From RGIG9060 sp045645985 (GTDB lineage Bacteria > Spirochaetota > Spirochaetia > Treponematales > Treponemataceae): 64,000 nt of DNA. The stretch covers positions 1-64,000 of the forward strand of contig JAZRJV010000037.1 of the NCBI GenBank assembly GCA_045645985.1. The letters run 5' to 3'. Positions 49,084-58,013 of the stretch are shown here, piece by piece (the stretch's first letter is position 1; each line of letters starts with the position of its first letter). Position numbers and translations under genes: made by a program. Under the pieces are notes generated by a model. That model did not search any database and was not told the DNA's origin. It saw only the letters and a list, made by a program, of their open reading frames with translations.

Positions 49084-50352
49084 ATGAAACATTTTTTTAA
49101 CTTTACAATTTTGTTACTTTCGCTAGGATTTATTTTTACGAATCTTTCATGCTCAAGAAATCAAACAATCTCAACAATAAAAGAAGAAAAACTTTTTTCC
49201 TTGAATTATGGAAAATACGAAAACGAACTTCAACTTTTTAATTTATCAAATCTTGGACACATAAATACTAAAATTTTTATGAAAGATGGATTTTTCTTTA
49301 TCTCTGATGATAATGCAAAAAAAATAATGCAAATGACTTCATACGGAGATTTACTTGGAGTAATTTACAATCCAGAAACAAATCCAGAACCATCTTTTGC
49401 AAGAAAATTAAAAACCACAAAAGGTTCTTCATCTGCAAATCAAGAATCAACGCAAAAAACAATAACACAAACAGCAGAAAAACATCTTTTTAATCAAATC
49501 TCAAATATTTCTGCAAATTCCGAAAAAAATATTTTTATAGTAGACCAAATTCCACAAGAACGCCAAGAACAAGACTTGCAAACAAAAACTATCCTAAAAG
49601 AAGTGGTTTTGCGTTTTACAAATGATGGAAAATTCATTGATTACATTGGACAAGAAGGTCCAGGCGGAACTCCATTTCCATTTATAAAAGATATTTTTGT
49701 AACAAAAAATAACGAACTTATTGTTACTTGTATCACAAATGACGGACAAACAGTTTTTTGGTTTAATCCATCAGGATTTTTGAAATATACAATTCCGATT
49801 AAAACTGAAACAATCCCTATCTTCCAAGACGAAGAAGATGCCCCTAGCGAAATTTTTGTAACAATCGATAAAATCGTTCCAGATTTTACAAAACAAAAAC
49901 TTTTTATCAAAGCTGATTATCACAAAACAGTTATTGATGCAGAATCAAATGTACAATCAGGAATTGAATATTATCAAACTTTGTTGCATCCACTAAATAT
50001 TGAAAACGGACAGTTTGAGGAATTTCTTGTAATTCCACCTTACGAAGATGTTGTTACAGATGGATTTAGCAAATTAACTTACAATACATCTTTTGACTTT
50101 TTAGGCGTAACTGAATCAGGTTGGTTCTTTTTTATGATTCCAGATAACACAGGTTATGTAATTCAAATGATTCAGCCAAACGGACAAAGAATTATTAAGC
50201 GCCACATCGATTATAATCGAGACAAAACAGTTTACTTAAATTTCACTTTATCAGACAACGGAATTATTTCGGCCCTTCTTGCAACAAATGAAAACGCTTC
50301 TGTTGTTTGGTGGCGAACAGACGATTTGATTGAATCAATTTACAGCAAATAG
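49084..50352 (+). CDS. Spirochaete lipoprotein, beta-propeller-like
   Basis: 422 residues. The lipoprotein signal ends NLSC (Cys23). The mature part has repeated strand units of the kind FFISDDNAKKIMQMTSYGDLLG, FIVDQ, VLRFTNDGKFIDYIGQEGPGGTPFPFIKDIFVT and NELIVTCITNDGQTVFWFNPSGFL, like NHL-type beta-propeller blades. It is probably a periplasmic or surface-exposed scaffold. I believe it belongs to a lipoprotein family conserved in spirochaetes, but cannot confirm this. Two membrane-protein genes follow at 21 and 16 bp, forming an operon. The promoter predicts a leaderless start. Confidence 0.72.
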   Translation: MKHFFNFTILLLSLGFIFTNLSCSRNQTISTIKEEKLFSLNYGKYENELQLFNLSNLGHINTKIFMKDGFFFISDDNAKKIMQMTSYGDLLGVIYNPETNPEPSFARKLKTTKGSSSANQESTQKTITQTAEKHLFNQISNISANSEKNIFIVDQIPQERQEQDLQTKTILKEVVLRFTNDGKFIDYIGQEGPGGTPFPFIKDIFVTKNNELIVTCITNDGQTVFWFNPSGFLKYTIPIKTETIPIFQDEEDAPSEIFVTIDKIVPDFTKQKLFIKADYHKTVIDAESNVQSGIEYYQTLLHPLNIENGQFEEFLVIPPYEDVVTDGFSKLTYNTSFDFLGVTESGWFFFMIPDNTGYVIQMIQPNGQRIIKRHIDYNRDKTVYLNFTLSDNGIISALLATNENASVVWWRTDDLIESIYSK

Positions 50353-50373
50353 GATTTTCGCCTAGGAGAATTT

Positions 50374-50931
50374 ATGCAAGACGAAATTTATACAGATAAT
50401 CCTTCTGAAAGCGAGCTCAATTTTCGTTACAATCGCGAAGAACGATTAAAAAACGCACCAGAAACTGTAAGAAAATATTACGCAGGAGAACTTCCAACTG
50501 CCCCGAAAGGATTTTTCAAAGCTTTAGTTCACACAAAATCTTCTAGGTTTACTTTTATGGCATTGATTTTAGTTCTTGCACTTTTTGTGGCCTTATTTTT
50601 CTTTGGACCAAAAGCAAATCAAAATAATATGCAAAATACAGATTTTACTTTATCAGCTTTTTCTTTTGAAGAAAAAATTTATGTGAGCATAAAAGTTCAA
50701 TCCCAATCAAATGCGAAGGAAATACAACTTCCATTAAAAGCAAAATTTTCTATGCTTGATAAAGACAAACAACTTGTAAATCAAGAAGAAATTGAAACAG
50801 TAATTTTACAAAAAGAAGAATTTATTAGGACAATTTTTACAGATTATGATATAATATCAGTAGAGGTAGAAATTACGAACACAGATACAGAAGAAAAAAT
50901 ACTACTTTCAACTTCTGTAACACAAAATTAA
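50374..50931 (+). CDS. Single-pass membrane protein of unknown function
   Basis: 185 residues. A polar cytoplasmic N-terminus (about 1-55, with RYNREERLKNAPETVRKYYAGELP) precedes one membrane segment (about 61-83) and a beta-rich extracytoplasmic domain (about 90-185). The RKYYAGE pattern is seen in other treponemal small membrane proteins; family not recognised. Ribosome-binding site TAGGAG. It sits between a lipoprotein gene and a small polytopic membrane protein gene with short spacing, suggesting a membrane assembly. Confidence 0.68.
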   Translation: MQDEIYTDNPSESELNFRYNREERLKNAPETVRKYYAGELPTAPKGFFKALVHTKSSRFTFMALILVLALFVALFFFGPKANQNNMQNTDFTLSAFSFEEKIYVSIKVQSQSNAKEIQLPLKAKFSMLDKDKQLVNQEEIETVILQKEEFIRTIFTDYDIISVEVEITNTDTEEKILLSTSVTQN

Positions 50932-50947
50932 ATTTTAAGGAAACCGC

Positions 50948-51361
50948 ATGTTACAATTTTATTTTTTATCAATATTGCTAAATTCGCTTACAGGTTTAAC
51001 ACTTATCTTTAATAGCTATACTGAAAAATCACAAGATTCATTAAAGAATGTTCCAGATTTTTTTACAAACAACACTTTTAAATTAGTAATTGGAATTTTA
51101 TGTTGTTTTACAGCATTGATTAAATTGTTAACTTCATTTCCAGGTTCAATTTTAATCATGGGCGATTTACTTCCTGCAGTTGTGGGAGTTTTAGGTGGAA
51201 TTGCAGTTCTTTTTGATTACTATATGAACAATTCACCATCAGAAACAAAACTTAATCCAAAGTTAGAAACAATTTTTGTTACAAATAAAAAATACATCGG
51301 TGTACTTTGTGTACTTTCAGCACTTTTACACTTTTTGTTCCCAAGAGTGATAATTCTCTAA
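50948..51361 (+). CDS. Small polytopic membrane protein
   Basis: 137 residues with four hydrophobic segments (about 1-20, 42-60, 68-90, 115-135). Family not recognised. An AAGGAA ribosome-binding site precedes the ATG; it is the third gene of the lipoprotein operon, and the Nudix gene follows 35 bp later. Confidence 0.65.
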   Translation: MLQFYFLSILLNSLTGLTLIFNSYTEKSQDSLKNVPDFFTNNTFKLVIGILCCFTALIKLLTSFPGSILIMGDLLPAVVGVLGGIAVLFDYYMNNSPSETKLNPKLETIFVTNKKYIGVLCVLSALLHFLFPRVIIL

Positions 51362-51396
51362 TTTTACACACGACTTTTTACAAAAGGTGGTACAAC

Positions 51397-51798
51397 ATGC
51401 AAAAACAATCTGTAGCAGGAATTATTGTAGTTGACGGTTTAGTTTTCATCGGTAAAAGATTACCTCAAGGTCAAATGGGAAATCGTTGGGAATTTCCAGG
51501 CGGAAAAGTTGAAGAAGGCGAAAATCACAAAGAAGCTCTTTTGCGGGAATTTCAAGAAGAGTTTATGATTGATATTGAAGTTGGAGAATGTATTGCAACA
51601 GCAGAATTTAAACATAAAAACAATACAGTCAGCTTATTTGCATACGAAATTTTTGTAAAAGATATTGATAATGTTTCTTGGATTCTCAGCGAGCACACAG
51701 ATGTAAATTGGGTTCCTTTTGATAAAATTAGTGAACTAGAATTTGTTGATTCTGATTTACTTTTACTTGAACAAATAAGAAATTATTACGGGTTATAA
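51397..51798 (+). CDS. MutT/Nudix hydrolase, probable 8-oxo-dGTP diphosphatase
   Basis: 133 residues. The Nudix box begins GGKVEEGENHKEALLREFQEEF, matching GX5EX7REUXEE, at about residues 35-56. Short MutT-like proteins with VAGIIVVDG at the start and WEFPGGK before the box usually clean oxidised dGTP or 5-methyl-dCTP from the nucleotide pool. The ATG at 51397 is used because AAAGGTGG lies just before it and the family N-terminus begins there. A lipoprotein gene follows 3 bp after its stop. Confidence 0.87.
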   Translation: MQKQSVAGIIVVDGLVFIGKRLPQGQMGNRWEFPGGKVEEGENHKEALLREFQEEFMIDIEVGECIATAEFKHKNNTVSLFAYEIFVKDIDNVSWILSEHTDVNWVPFDKISELEFVDSDLLLLEQIRNYYGL

Positions 51799-51801
51799 AA
51801 T

Positions 51802-52179
51802 ATGAAATTTAGATTTTTTCTCTCTTTTTTTGCAATTTTGATGATTTTTAGTTTTTCATCTTGTACAAAAAACAAAACTTCAAATATAAGTTTTGAGCAA
51901 ATTCCACAAATATCCATTGGCGAAAAATGGGCAGTTATTTCTTCTCCATACATAGCATACAAAGAAACACCAACAAGTTCTGCAAACATAATTGCTCATG
52001 GAAGACGCGGTGATATTCACCAAATTTTAGGAAAGAAAATCGAAGTTTTAGAAGATTTAAAAGAAAAAACCATCTGGTACAAATTACCAGATGGCTGGAT
52101 TGAAGAATCAAGTATTTACATTTACAATAATCAATTTCAAGCTCAAACTTCTGCAAAAAAGATTATTGACAACAAATAA
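51802..52179 (+). CDS. Small lipoprotein with SH3-like domain
   Basis: 125 residues. The signal peptide ends SFSSC (Cys21). The mature protein has a bacterial-SH3-like strand pattern (KWAVISSPYIAYKETPTSSANIIAHGRRGDIHQIL, later IWYKLPDGWIEESSI), as in cell-wall- or peptide-binding modules. Role unknown. Its last 17 bp overlap the convergent hisS 3' end. It follows the Nudix gene by 3 bp and may be co-expressed with it. Confidence 0.72.
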   Translation: MKFRFFLSFFAILMIFSFSSCTKNKTSNISFEQIPQISIGEKWAVISSPYIAYKETPTSSANIIAHGRRGDIHQILGKKIEVLEDLKEKTIWYKLPDGWIEESSIYIYNNQFQAQTSAKKIIDNK

Positions 52180-53470
52180 TTTCAACTGCTTTTTCAACAT
52201 CGCAATTTTCAAATTGTTCTCGTGTTGCAAGATTTTTCAAAGTGAAAGTTCCTGCTTTTGCATTTTCAGCATTCATCAAAATTCCCCACTTAATGCCTTT
52301 TTTGTCAGTAACATTGTATTGCTGACCGATTTTTTTAGCGTCTGGGAAAACTTCGCAAGAAATTCCCTTGTCTCTAAGTTTTTGAGCAAGGCCTTGATAT
52401 TCTACAGAAAGTGAAGCATCTACACAGAAAATTTCTAAATCAACAAAACTTCCTTTTTTAGAAATAACGCCAAGTTGTTCAAGCCCCGCAATCAATCTGT
52501 CCAAACCGATTGAAGAACCAACTCCGCTGATTTTTTCTTTCATGTAAAGTCCTGCAAGATTGTCGTATCTTCCGCCAGAACAAACTGAACCAATTCCAGG
52601 CAAATCGTTTAAGAAAGTTTCGTAAACAACGCCTGTGTAATAATCCAATCCGCGAGTAATTGAAGGATCTAAAACATAAGTTGATTCAATTCCACTTGCT
52701 TTCATCATTTGACGAATATCTTTCATTCTTTGCACAAAAGGAACAGCTTCATCCCCTGCCATAGAACCGATAAGTTCCAAAGTTGAGTCAAAATCATCTT
52801 TTCCTGCAATGAAAGTTAAAATATCTTTTGATTTTCCTTCATCTTGAGTAACTTCGTTTAACTGAAGTGTTACTTGTTCTTGCCCGATTTTTGCAAGTTT
52901 ATCTACAATACGCAAAATATCTTCAGATTTTTCTGACAAACCGAGTTTTGCCAAAAATGCGTTAAAAATTCCACGATGATTTACTTTAATTGTGATATTT
53001 TCAACTCCGATTTCTTTCAAAGCGCTTTTCATTAAAGAAAGAATTTCAAAATCACTTGCAGCACTATCAGAACCAACCATATCAAAGTCGCATTGATAAA
53101 ATTCTCGATAGCGTCCAGCTTGAGGTTTTTCACCACGCCAAACTTTTGCAATATGATAACGCTTAAAAGGGAAATATAATTCTTCTTTATGTTCTGCAAC
53201 AAATCGTGCAAAAGGAACAGTTAAGTCAAATCGCATTGAAACATCGCGTTTTCCATTATCTTCAAATCTAAAAACTTGTTTTTCAGTTTCGCCGTTACTT
53301 TTTCTTAGCAAAATTTCTGAATATTCCAAAACTGGAGTATCGATTGGAACAAATCCGTAAGAGCGAAAAGTTTTTGTAAGTTTTTCAATCAACAAAGAGC
53401 GTTGAATTTCTGCTTCAGGTAAAAAATCTCTAAAACCTTTTAAAATTTTTGGTTGTATTAAAGTTTCCAT
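52163..53470 (-). CDS. hisS: Histidine-tRNA ligase
   Basis: 435 residues, class II synthetase. Motif 2 region (REFYQCDFDMVG) and RFDLTVPFARF are present, the histidine-binding segment is LDPSITRGLDYYTGVVYE, motif 3 is GSSIGLDRLIAGL, and an anticodon-binding domain ends the protein. The start is the ATG at 53470: the usual N-terminus METLIQPKILKGFRDF begins here. The minus-strand promoter TTGTAT (53506-53501), 17 bp, TAGTAT (53483-53478) ends 8 bp before it, and no Shine-Dalgarno is seen, so the message is probably leaderless. Confidence 0.96.
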   Translation of the reverse strand: METLIQPKILKGFRDFLPEAEIQRSLLIEKLTKTFRSYGFVPIDTPVLEYSEILLRKSNGETEKQVFRFEDNGKRDVSMRFDLTVPFARFVAEHKEELYFPFKRYHIAKVWRGEKPQAGRYREFYQCDFDMVGSDSAASDFEILSLMKSALKEIGVENITIKVNHRGIFNAFLAKLGLSEKSEDILRIVDKLAKIGQEQVTLQLNEVTQDEGKSKDILTFIAGKDDFDSTLELIGSMAGDEAVPFVQRMKDIRQMMKASGIESTYVLDPSITRGLDYYTGVVYETFLNDLPGIGSVCSGGRYDNLAGLYMKEKISGVGSSIGLDRLIAGLEQLGVISKKGSFVDLEIFCVDASLSVEYQGLAQKLRDKGISCEVFPDAKKIGQQYNVTDKKGIKWGILMNAENAKAGTFTLKNLATREQFENCDVEKAVEIICCQ

Positions 53471-53477
53471 ATCTGTT

Positions 53478-53506
53478 ATACTACAAAATATAGGATAAAA
53501 ATACAA
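53478..53506 (-). promoter_or_regulatory. Leaderless promoter of hisS
   Basis: TTGTAT (53506-53501), 17 bp, TAGTAT (53483-53478) on the minus strand; predicted transcription start at 53470 or 53471, the first base of the ATG or the base before it. Confidence 0.6.
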
Positions 53507-53555
53507 TTACTTTATTTTGAATTAAAGAAATGCTTTATATTTAAGGACGAAAAAA

Positions 53556-54344
53556 ATGCTTTTAGCCATTGATATTGGAAATACAAATATTGTTGTTGCA
53601 CTTTTTCACAAAGACGAAATCATCCATGAATGGAGACTTCATTCTGACCCAAACAGAACATCCGATGAATATAATTCTATGATTTTATCATTTTTTAGAG
53701 ATAACGGAATTTCACAGTCTTCAATTAAATCTGGAGTTTTAAGTTCCGTAGTTCCATTATTGATTGGACCTTTTATCAGATTGATGGAAAATATCATCGG
53801 AAAAAAGCCAATAATTTTAGGACCAAGCATTTACGACAAACTTCCTGTAACAATTCCTAAATCAGCAATTCACGAAATCGGAACAGACTTGGTGGCAAAT
53901 TCAATTCAGGCTTTTATAGAATACAAACAAGCTTGTATCGTTGCAGACTTTGGAACTGCTTTGACTTTTACAGCCATCGACAACAAGGGAAATATTCAAG
54001 GTGTTGCAATCGCACCAGGAATTAAAACTGCGGTAAATTCGCTTTTTAACAATACAGCCCAGCTTCCTTCAGTTCCTTTGGAAGTTCCAGAAAATTCACT
54101 TGGAAGAAACACAATTCACTCAATTCAAGCAGGAATTATTTTAGGTTACAAAGGCTTGGTTGAATCATTAGTTGCTCAGATAAAAAATGATTTATCAAAA
54201 GAATGTGGCGTAAACACAAACGAAATCAAAGTAATCGCAACTGGTGGATTAAACAGCGTTTTAAAACCGATAACTGATGTTTTTCAAACAGTTGATAAAC
54301 AACTTACTCTAAAAGGCTTAAAACGAGTTGCAGATTTATTTTAG
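53556..54344 (+). CDS. coaX: Type III pantothenate kinase
   Basis: 262 residues of the ASKHA fold. LLAIDIGNTNIVVALF is the phosphate-1 motif, GTDLVAN the pantothenate-binding segment, VADFGTALTFTAID the phosphate-2 motif, and IATGG the adenosine motif. It makes 4'-phosphopantothenate, the first step of coenzyme A synthesis, and type III enzymes are typical of spirochaetes. An AAGGA ribosome-binding site precedes the ATG. Single gene; the next gene converges. Confidence 0.95.
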   Translation: MLLAIDIGNTNIVVALFHKDEIIHEWRLHSDPNRTSDEYNSMILSFFRDNGISQSSIKSGVLSSVVPLLIGPFIRLMENIIGKKPIILGPSIYDKLPVTIPKSAIHEIGTDLVANSIQAFIEYKQACIVADFGTALTFTAIDNKGNIQGVAIAPGIKTAVNSLFNNTAQLPSVPLEVPENSLGRNTIHSIQAGIILGYKGLVESLVAQIKNDLSKECGVNTNEIKVIATGGLNSVLKPITDVFQTVDKQLTLKGLKRVADLF

Positions 54345-54350
54345 ATAAAC

Positions 54351-54968
54351 TTATCGTGCTACAAATTTTATGTAAACTGAAAAACTATTGTCGTAACCGT
54401 TGTTGCGTGGCATATTTTGCCAATAACAACCAAGAGCTGGAGAATATTTCCAAGATTCTTGTAAAAAATTGTACTCAGCCAGAATCCTAAATCCGTTACT
54501 CCATTCAGAAGTAATATTTTTAGAAGTTAGATTTGAATTTACGCCTAAATTTTCAACAGAATTAATTTTCAAAAAATTTGTATAACTTCCACAAACATAA
54601 TCAATTCCAAAATTAAATCCGTTCAAAAATGGATAAACTCTAAGACCTGCAAAAATATCGTATTTTATTAAATACATATTTGCTTGTGCATTTTTCATCC
54701 AATCCAAGCCACAAATTCCGCCAAGATTGATAGCAACATAATCATCAAGAAATAACATAGCCGAAACTTCAGCGTTTAACACAAATCGAGTTGAATCTTC
54801 TGCAAACAGCAAAGCTTTATATTCTTTGATTTGTTCATCACCGTAAGCAAAAGCAGAAGTTCCCAAAGAAAAACTAAAAGCTAACGGGTCTGACGAAAAT
54901 CCGAAAACAGAAAATAGAAGAGAAGTAAAACATAAAAATATTAGAATTGCTTTTTTGTTAAATTTCAT
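54351..54968 (-). CDS. Predicted outer-membrane beta-rich protein
   Basis: 205 residues. The ATG at 54968 starts a proper signal peptide (MKFNKKAILIFLCF..., cleavage about residue 24-27). The mature chain has amphipathic strands with aromatic residues and ends in a C-terminal strand YIKFVAR, compatible with a small beta-barrel. Its overall design resembles the envelope protein at 11284-12012. A TATAAT (54981-54976) ends 8 bp before the ATG with TTGTTT 17 bp further up, another leaderless candidate. It is divergent from azlC and its end is 6 bp from the end of coaX. Confidence 0.62.
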   Translation of the reverse strand: MKFNKKAILIFLCFTSLLFSVFGFSSDPLAFSFSLGTSAFAYGDEQIKEYKALLFAEDSTRFVLNAEVSAMLFLDDYVAINLGGICGLDWMKNAQANMYLIKYDIFAGLRVYPFLNGFNFGIDYVCGSYTNFLKINSVENLGVNSNLTSKNITSEWSNGFRILAEYNFLQESWKYSPALGCYWQNMPRNNGYDNSFSVYIKFVAR

Positions 54969-54975
54969 TAAGGAA

Positions 54976-55053
54976 ATTATAGAAGAACATAAGAAAAAAA
55001 ACAAGAAAACTTTTATAAAATATATTGTCAACATTCAGTATTTGGAATATTCT
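54976..55053. promoter_or_regulatory. Divergent promoters for the outer-membrane protein and azlCD
   Basis: Leftward: TTGTTT (55004-54999), 17 bp, TATAAT (54981-54976), start at the ATG. Rightward: TTGTCA (55025-55030), 17 bp, TATTCT (55048-55053), giving azlC a leader of about 23 nt that lacks an evident Shine-Dalgarno. Confidence 0.65.
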
Positions 55054-55082
55054 TGTAAAAAACCTTAAACAAAACAAAATTT

Positions 55083-55799
55083 ATGAACAAATACATTTTA
55101 ATTCAAGCATTTAAAGTTACAATTCCCGTTCTCTTTGGATATTTATCTATCGGAATCCCATTTGGATTGATGTTAGTAAACGCTGGTTATCCTTGGTGGA
55201 TGGCACCGATAATGAGCGTAACAATGTACGCAGGTGCTGGTCAGTATATGGCTGTGGGACTTTTTTCAGCAGGAACTCCCCTTACAGCAATTCTTGTAAC
55301 AATGCTTATGGTAAATATTCGTCATATCGTTTACGGACTTTCTCTAATTGAACCTTTCAAAAAAGTTGGAAGATGGAAGCCATATCTCATTTTTGCATTA
55401 ACTGACGAAACTTACGCACTTTTAACAGGAACTCCAGTTCCAAAAGGATTGAATCCAGGAAAATTCTACGGAGCGATTGCGATTTTTGACCACTTATATT
55501 GGATTATCGGAAGTATAATCGGAGCGATTGCAGGTTCTTTAATAAAATTCAATTTTGACGGAATTGACTTTGCGTTAACAGCCTTATTCATCGTACTTTT
55601 AATTGAACAATTAAAGAAAACAAAAAATCCAATTCCACCAATTATCGGAGGAGTTTGTTCAATTATCGCATTTTTTGTTTTTGGCCCAGACAATATGCTG
55701 ATTGCGTCCCTTGCTTTAGGAATTGCATTTTTGATGATTTTTCAAAAACCTTTAGAAAAAATGTCAAATTCAAAAGAAGAAGGAGAAATCGATGCTTAG
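55083..55799 (+). CDS. azlC: Branched-chain amino acid exporter, large subunit AzlC
   Basis: 238 residues, AzlC/YgaZ family, with about seven membrane segments. GYLSIGIPFGLMLVNAGYPWWMAPIMS and MYAGAGQYM near the start and TDETYALLTG in the middle are family blocks. With AzlD it forms a two-component branched-chain amino acid exporter (YgaZH type). The 8-bp overlap with azlD implies coupled translation. Confidence 0.93.
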   Translation: MNKYILIQAFKVTIPVLFGYLSIGIPFGLMLVNAGYPWWMAPIMSVTMYAGAGQYMAVGLFSAGTPLTAILVTMLMVNIRHIVYGLSLIEPFKKVGRWKPYLIFALTDETYALLTGTPVPKGLNPGKFYGAIAIFDHLYWIIGSIIGAIAGSLIKFNFDGIDFALTALFIVLLIEQLKKTKNPIPPIIGGVCSIIAFFVFGPDNMLIASLALGIAFLMIFQKPLEKMSNSKEEGEIDA

Positions 55800-56115
55800 T
55801 TTACAAGACGCCTTAATTGCAACTTTAGGTTGTGCCTTGGTGATTTTTTTAACTCGACTTTTTCCTTTTGCGTTATTTTCAAAACGAAATCCGCCAAAAA
55901 TTTTACAATTTGTAGCAAAATATCTTCCGCCAATGGTTATGGCAGTTTTGATTTTTTATTGCTTACGAAACATCAGTTTTACAACTTCACCTTACGGACT
56001 GGCAGAAATTGTTTCAATCATTTTTATCGTAGTGGCTCATCTTTGGAAAGGAAATTCCATGATAAGCATTTTTGGTGGAACAATAATTTTTATGATTTTA
56101 AAAGCAGTTTTATAA
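55792..56115 (+). CDS. azlD: Branched-chain amino acid exporter, small subunit AzlD
   Basis: 107 residues, three or four membrane segments, AzlD/YgaH family (TRLFPFALFSKRNPPKILQFVAKYLPPMVMAVLIFYCLRN). Partner of AzlC encoded immediately upstream. AGAAGGAG lies within the azlC end as ribosome-binding site. The stop is 8 bp from the end of the convergent nuclease-like gene. Confidence 0.92.
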   Translation: MLSLQDALIATLGCALVIFLTRLFPFALFSKRNPPKILQFVAKYLPPMVMAVLIFYCLRNISFTTSPYGLAEIVSIIFIVVAHLWKGNSMISIFGGTIIFMILKAVL

Positions 56116-56123
56116 AGTCAAAA

Positions 56124-56564
56124 CTAAATTCTATACTCGATATATCGGACTTTTCCGTTTTCGATTGCTTTTTTTATTTCTTTTTCGCGATTTGTCAAAA
56201 CGCTTTTTCCAGATTTAACTTCGATAAACAAAATTTCTTTTATTGAGCGTTCTTCCAAAGGCAATTCTTCATCTTTTTTTGAAGTTACAAAACCGATAAA
56301 ATCAACTGGCTTTCCTAAAAATTTTACATCTTCAGGATTGCAAGGAAAATTTGGAAGATAAGGCGCAACTTGTTCTAAAATTTGTCCAGTTAAAACTGCA
56401 CGAGAACGATTCACCGCATCTTTTCGCAATTTTCTGTTTTTATTTAAATTCACCAAAGAAACAATCAAAAATCCGATTAAAAATCCTGATAAAAATATCA
56501 AAACAAAGAGAAAAATCTGAATAACAGATTCTGAATTTAAAATCTTCAATAAATATTCTTTCAT
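56124..56564 (-). CDS. Membrane-anchored Holliday-junction-resolvase-like protein (Endonuc_Holl family)
   Basis: 146 residues. An N-terminal membrane segment (about 15-40) is followed by the conserved nuclease-like domain: KDAVNRSRAVLTGQILEQVAPYLPNFPCNPEDVKFLGKPVDFIGF, then ILFIEVKSGKSVLTNREKEIKKAIENGKVRYIEY. The D...EVK arrangement fits the PD-(D/E)XK nuclease fold. The family is annotated as Holliday-junction-resolvase-related, but the membrane anchor makes a role in recombination uncertain. Ribosome-binding site weak. Confidence 0.8.
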   Translation of the reverse strand: MKEYLLKILNSESVIQIFLFVLIFLSGFLIGFLIVSLVNLNKNRKLRKDAVNRSRAVLTGQILEQVAPYLPNFPCNPEDVKFLGKPVDFIGFVTSKKDEELPLEERSIKEILFIEVKSGKSVLTNREKEIKKAIENGKVRYIEYRI

Positions 56565-56595
56565 AAAAACCGTACTCTATGTAACAAAAACCACT

Positions 56596-56623
56596 TTGAA
56601 AAGTTTATATTTTGGATTATAAT
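56596..56623 (+). promoter_or_regulatory. Promoter of the OmpA-family gene
   Basis: TTGAAA (56596-56601), 16 bp, TATAAT (56618-56623); leader about 65 nt with GGACGGA before the ATG. Confidence 0.6.
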
Positions 56624-56694
56624 TTTTATTATGTGAAAAGTGAAGTACTTAACTTGCACAAACTTTTATTATTTTTTATGGACGGATTGATAAA

Positions 56695-57918
56695 ATGAAA
56701 AAACTTATTTCAATTATTTTTACTTTTCTTTTGATTTTTACAACTTTACATGCCGAAAAATTTGAATTCAAATACAACAAAGGCGATACTTACAGAATTT
56801 TATCAACTGTACACGAAGATGTTTTTGTAAACGGAATATTGAATCATCAAGCGGAAATTGTAAATCGTATTTCAGTTGAAGTTACCGATGTTACAGAAGA
56901 CGGAAGTGGAATCCATCAAGCAAACTTTATGACAAGCGAAAATTCAGTTGGTCGCAACAAGGTAAGCACTTGGGGACAAGAATACAATAGCATTTTTACA
57001 AGAAGCAAAAACGGAACTTACGATATTGCAGACGAATTTTTTATGCCAGTTGTTCGTGATGTTCCAGCTTTTCCAGATAGAGATTTAAAACCAGGTGATT
57101 CTTGGCAAGCAGAAGGACACGAAGCTCACGATTTACGACAAACTTTCAATATCAACACACCTTATAAAGTTCCTTTTACAGCATATTACACATATCAAGG
57201 TGAAACTGAAAAAGACGGTCAAAAACTTCATATTATAAAAGCAACTTACAATTTATATTTTACAAGTCCAACAATGGATTCTTTTACAACTAACTCACAA
57301 AACGGATATTTTGATTATCCAATTTCTACAATGGGATATTCTGACCAAACAATTTATTTTGACAACGAAAGAGGAACAATTCAATCTTACACAGAAAAAT
57401 TTAGAATCCAACTAGAAACTGTTTACGGAAATACTTTTGTTTTTCAAGGAACAGCGGGAGCCGAAGTTAGCGATATACAACGAGTAAACACAGTTGCCAC
57501 AATCGAAAAAGTTCAAAAAGAACTTGAAGATTTAGGAATCCAAAACACAGAAGTTGTTTCTGACGAAAAAGGTATTACAATCAGTATTGAAAATATCCAA
57601 TTCAAAGCCGATTCTGCGATTTTGCAAAATTCAGAAAAAGAAAAACTTAAAAAGATTGCACAAATTCTTTCAGCCTTCCCAGATAACGACTTGTTAATTT
57701 CTGGGCACACAGCTTTGGCAGGAAATGCACAATCTCGACAAAAACTTTCCGAAGAAAGAGCAAATTCTGTTGCAGAATTTTTAATCGAGCTAGGTGTAAA
57801 AGATGCTCATCATATTTTTACCCAAGGATTTGGAGCCACAAAACCAATAGCACCAAACACAAACACAGCGGGAATGGCAAGAAATCGTCGCGTAGAAATT
57901 ACCATTATGGAAAAATAA
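56695..57918 (+). CDS. OmpA-family envelope protein
   Basis: 407 residues. A signal peptide (about 1-20, LHAEK) is followed by a 230-residue N-terminal domain rich in beta strands and a short linker. The C-terminal OmpA-type peptidoglycan-binding domain is at about 300-407, with FKADSAILQNSEKEKL, LLISGHTALAGNAQSRQKLSEERANSV and NRRVEITI. The conserved Asp in the usual GHTD is Ala here (GHTALAG). The Arg pair in the NRRVE segment is kept. It should tie the envelope to peptidoglycan. Single gene. Confidence 0.88.
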   Translation: MKKLISIIFTFLLIFTTLHAEKFEFKYNKGDTYRILSTVHEDVFVNGILNHQAEIVNRISVEVTDVTEDGSGIHQANFMTSENSVGRNKVSTWGQEYNSIFTRSKNGTYDIADEFFMPVVRDVPAFPDRDLKPGDSWQAEGHEAHDLRQTFNINTPYKVPFTAYYTYQGETEKDGQKLHIIKATYNLYFTSPTMDSFTTNSQNGYFDYPISTMGYSDQTIYFDNERGTIQSYTEKFRIQLETVYGNTFVFQGTAGAEVSDIQRVNTVATIEKVQKELEDLGIQNTEVVSDEKGITISIENIQFKADSAILQNSEKEKLKKIAQILSAFPDNDLLISGHTALAGNAQSRQKLSEERANSVAEFLIELGVKDAHHIFTQGFGATKPIAPNTNTAGMARNRRVEITIMEK

Positions 57919-58013
57919 TTTTTCGTATCGAAAGGCACGATTTTAATAAAATTTTTTCTAAAAAAAAATTTTAAAATTATCAAATTTCTCAGTTTTTTTC
58001 ACATAATAAAGGT

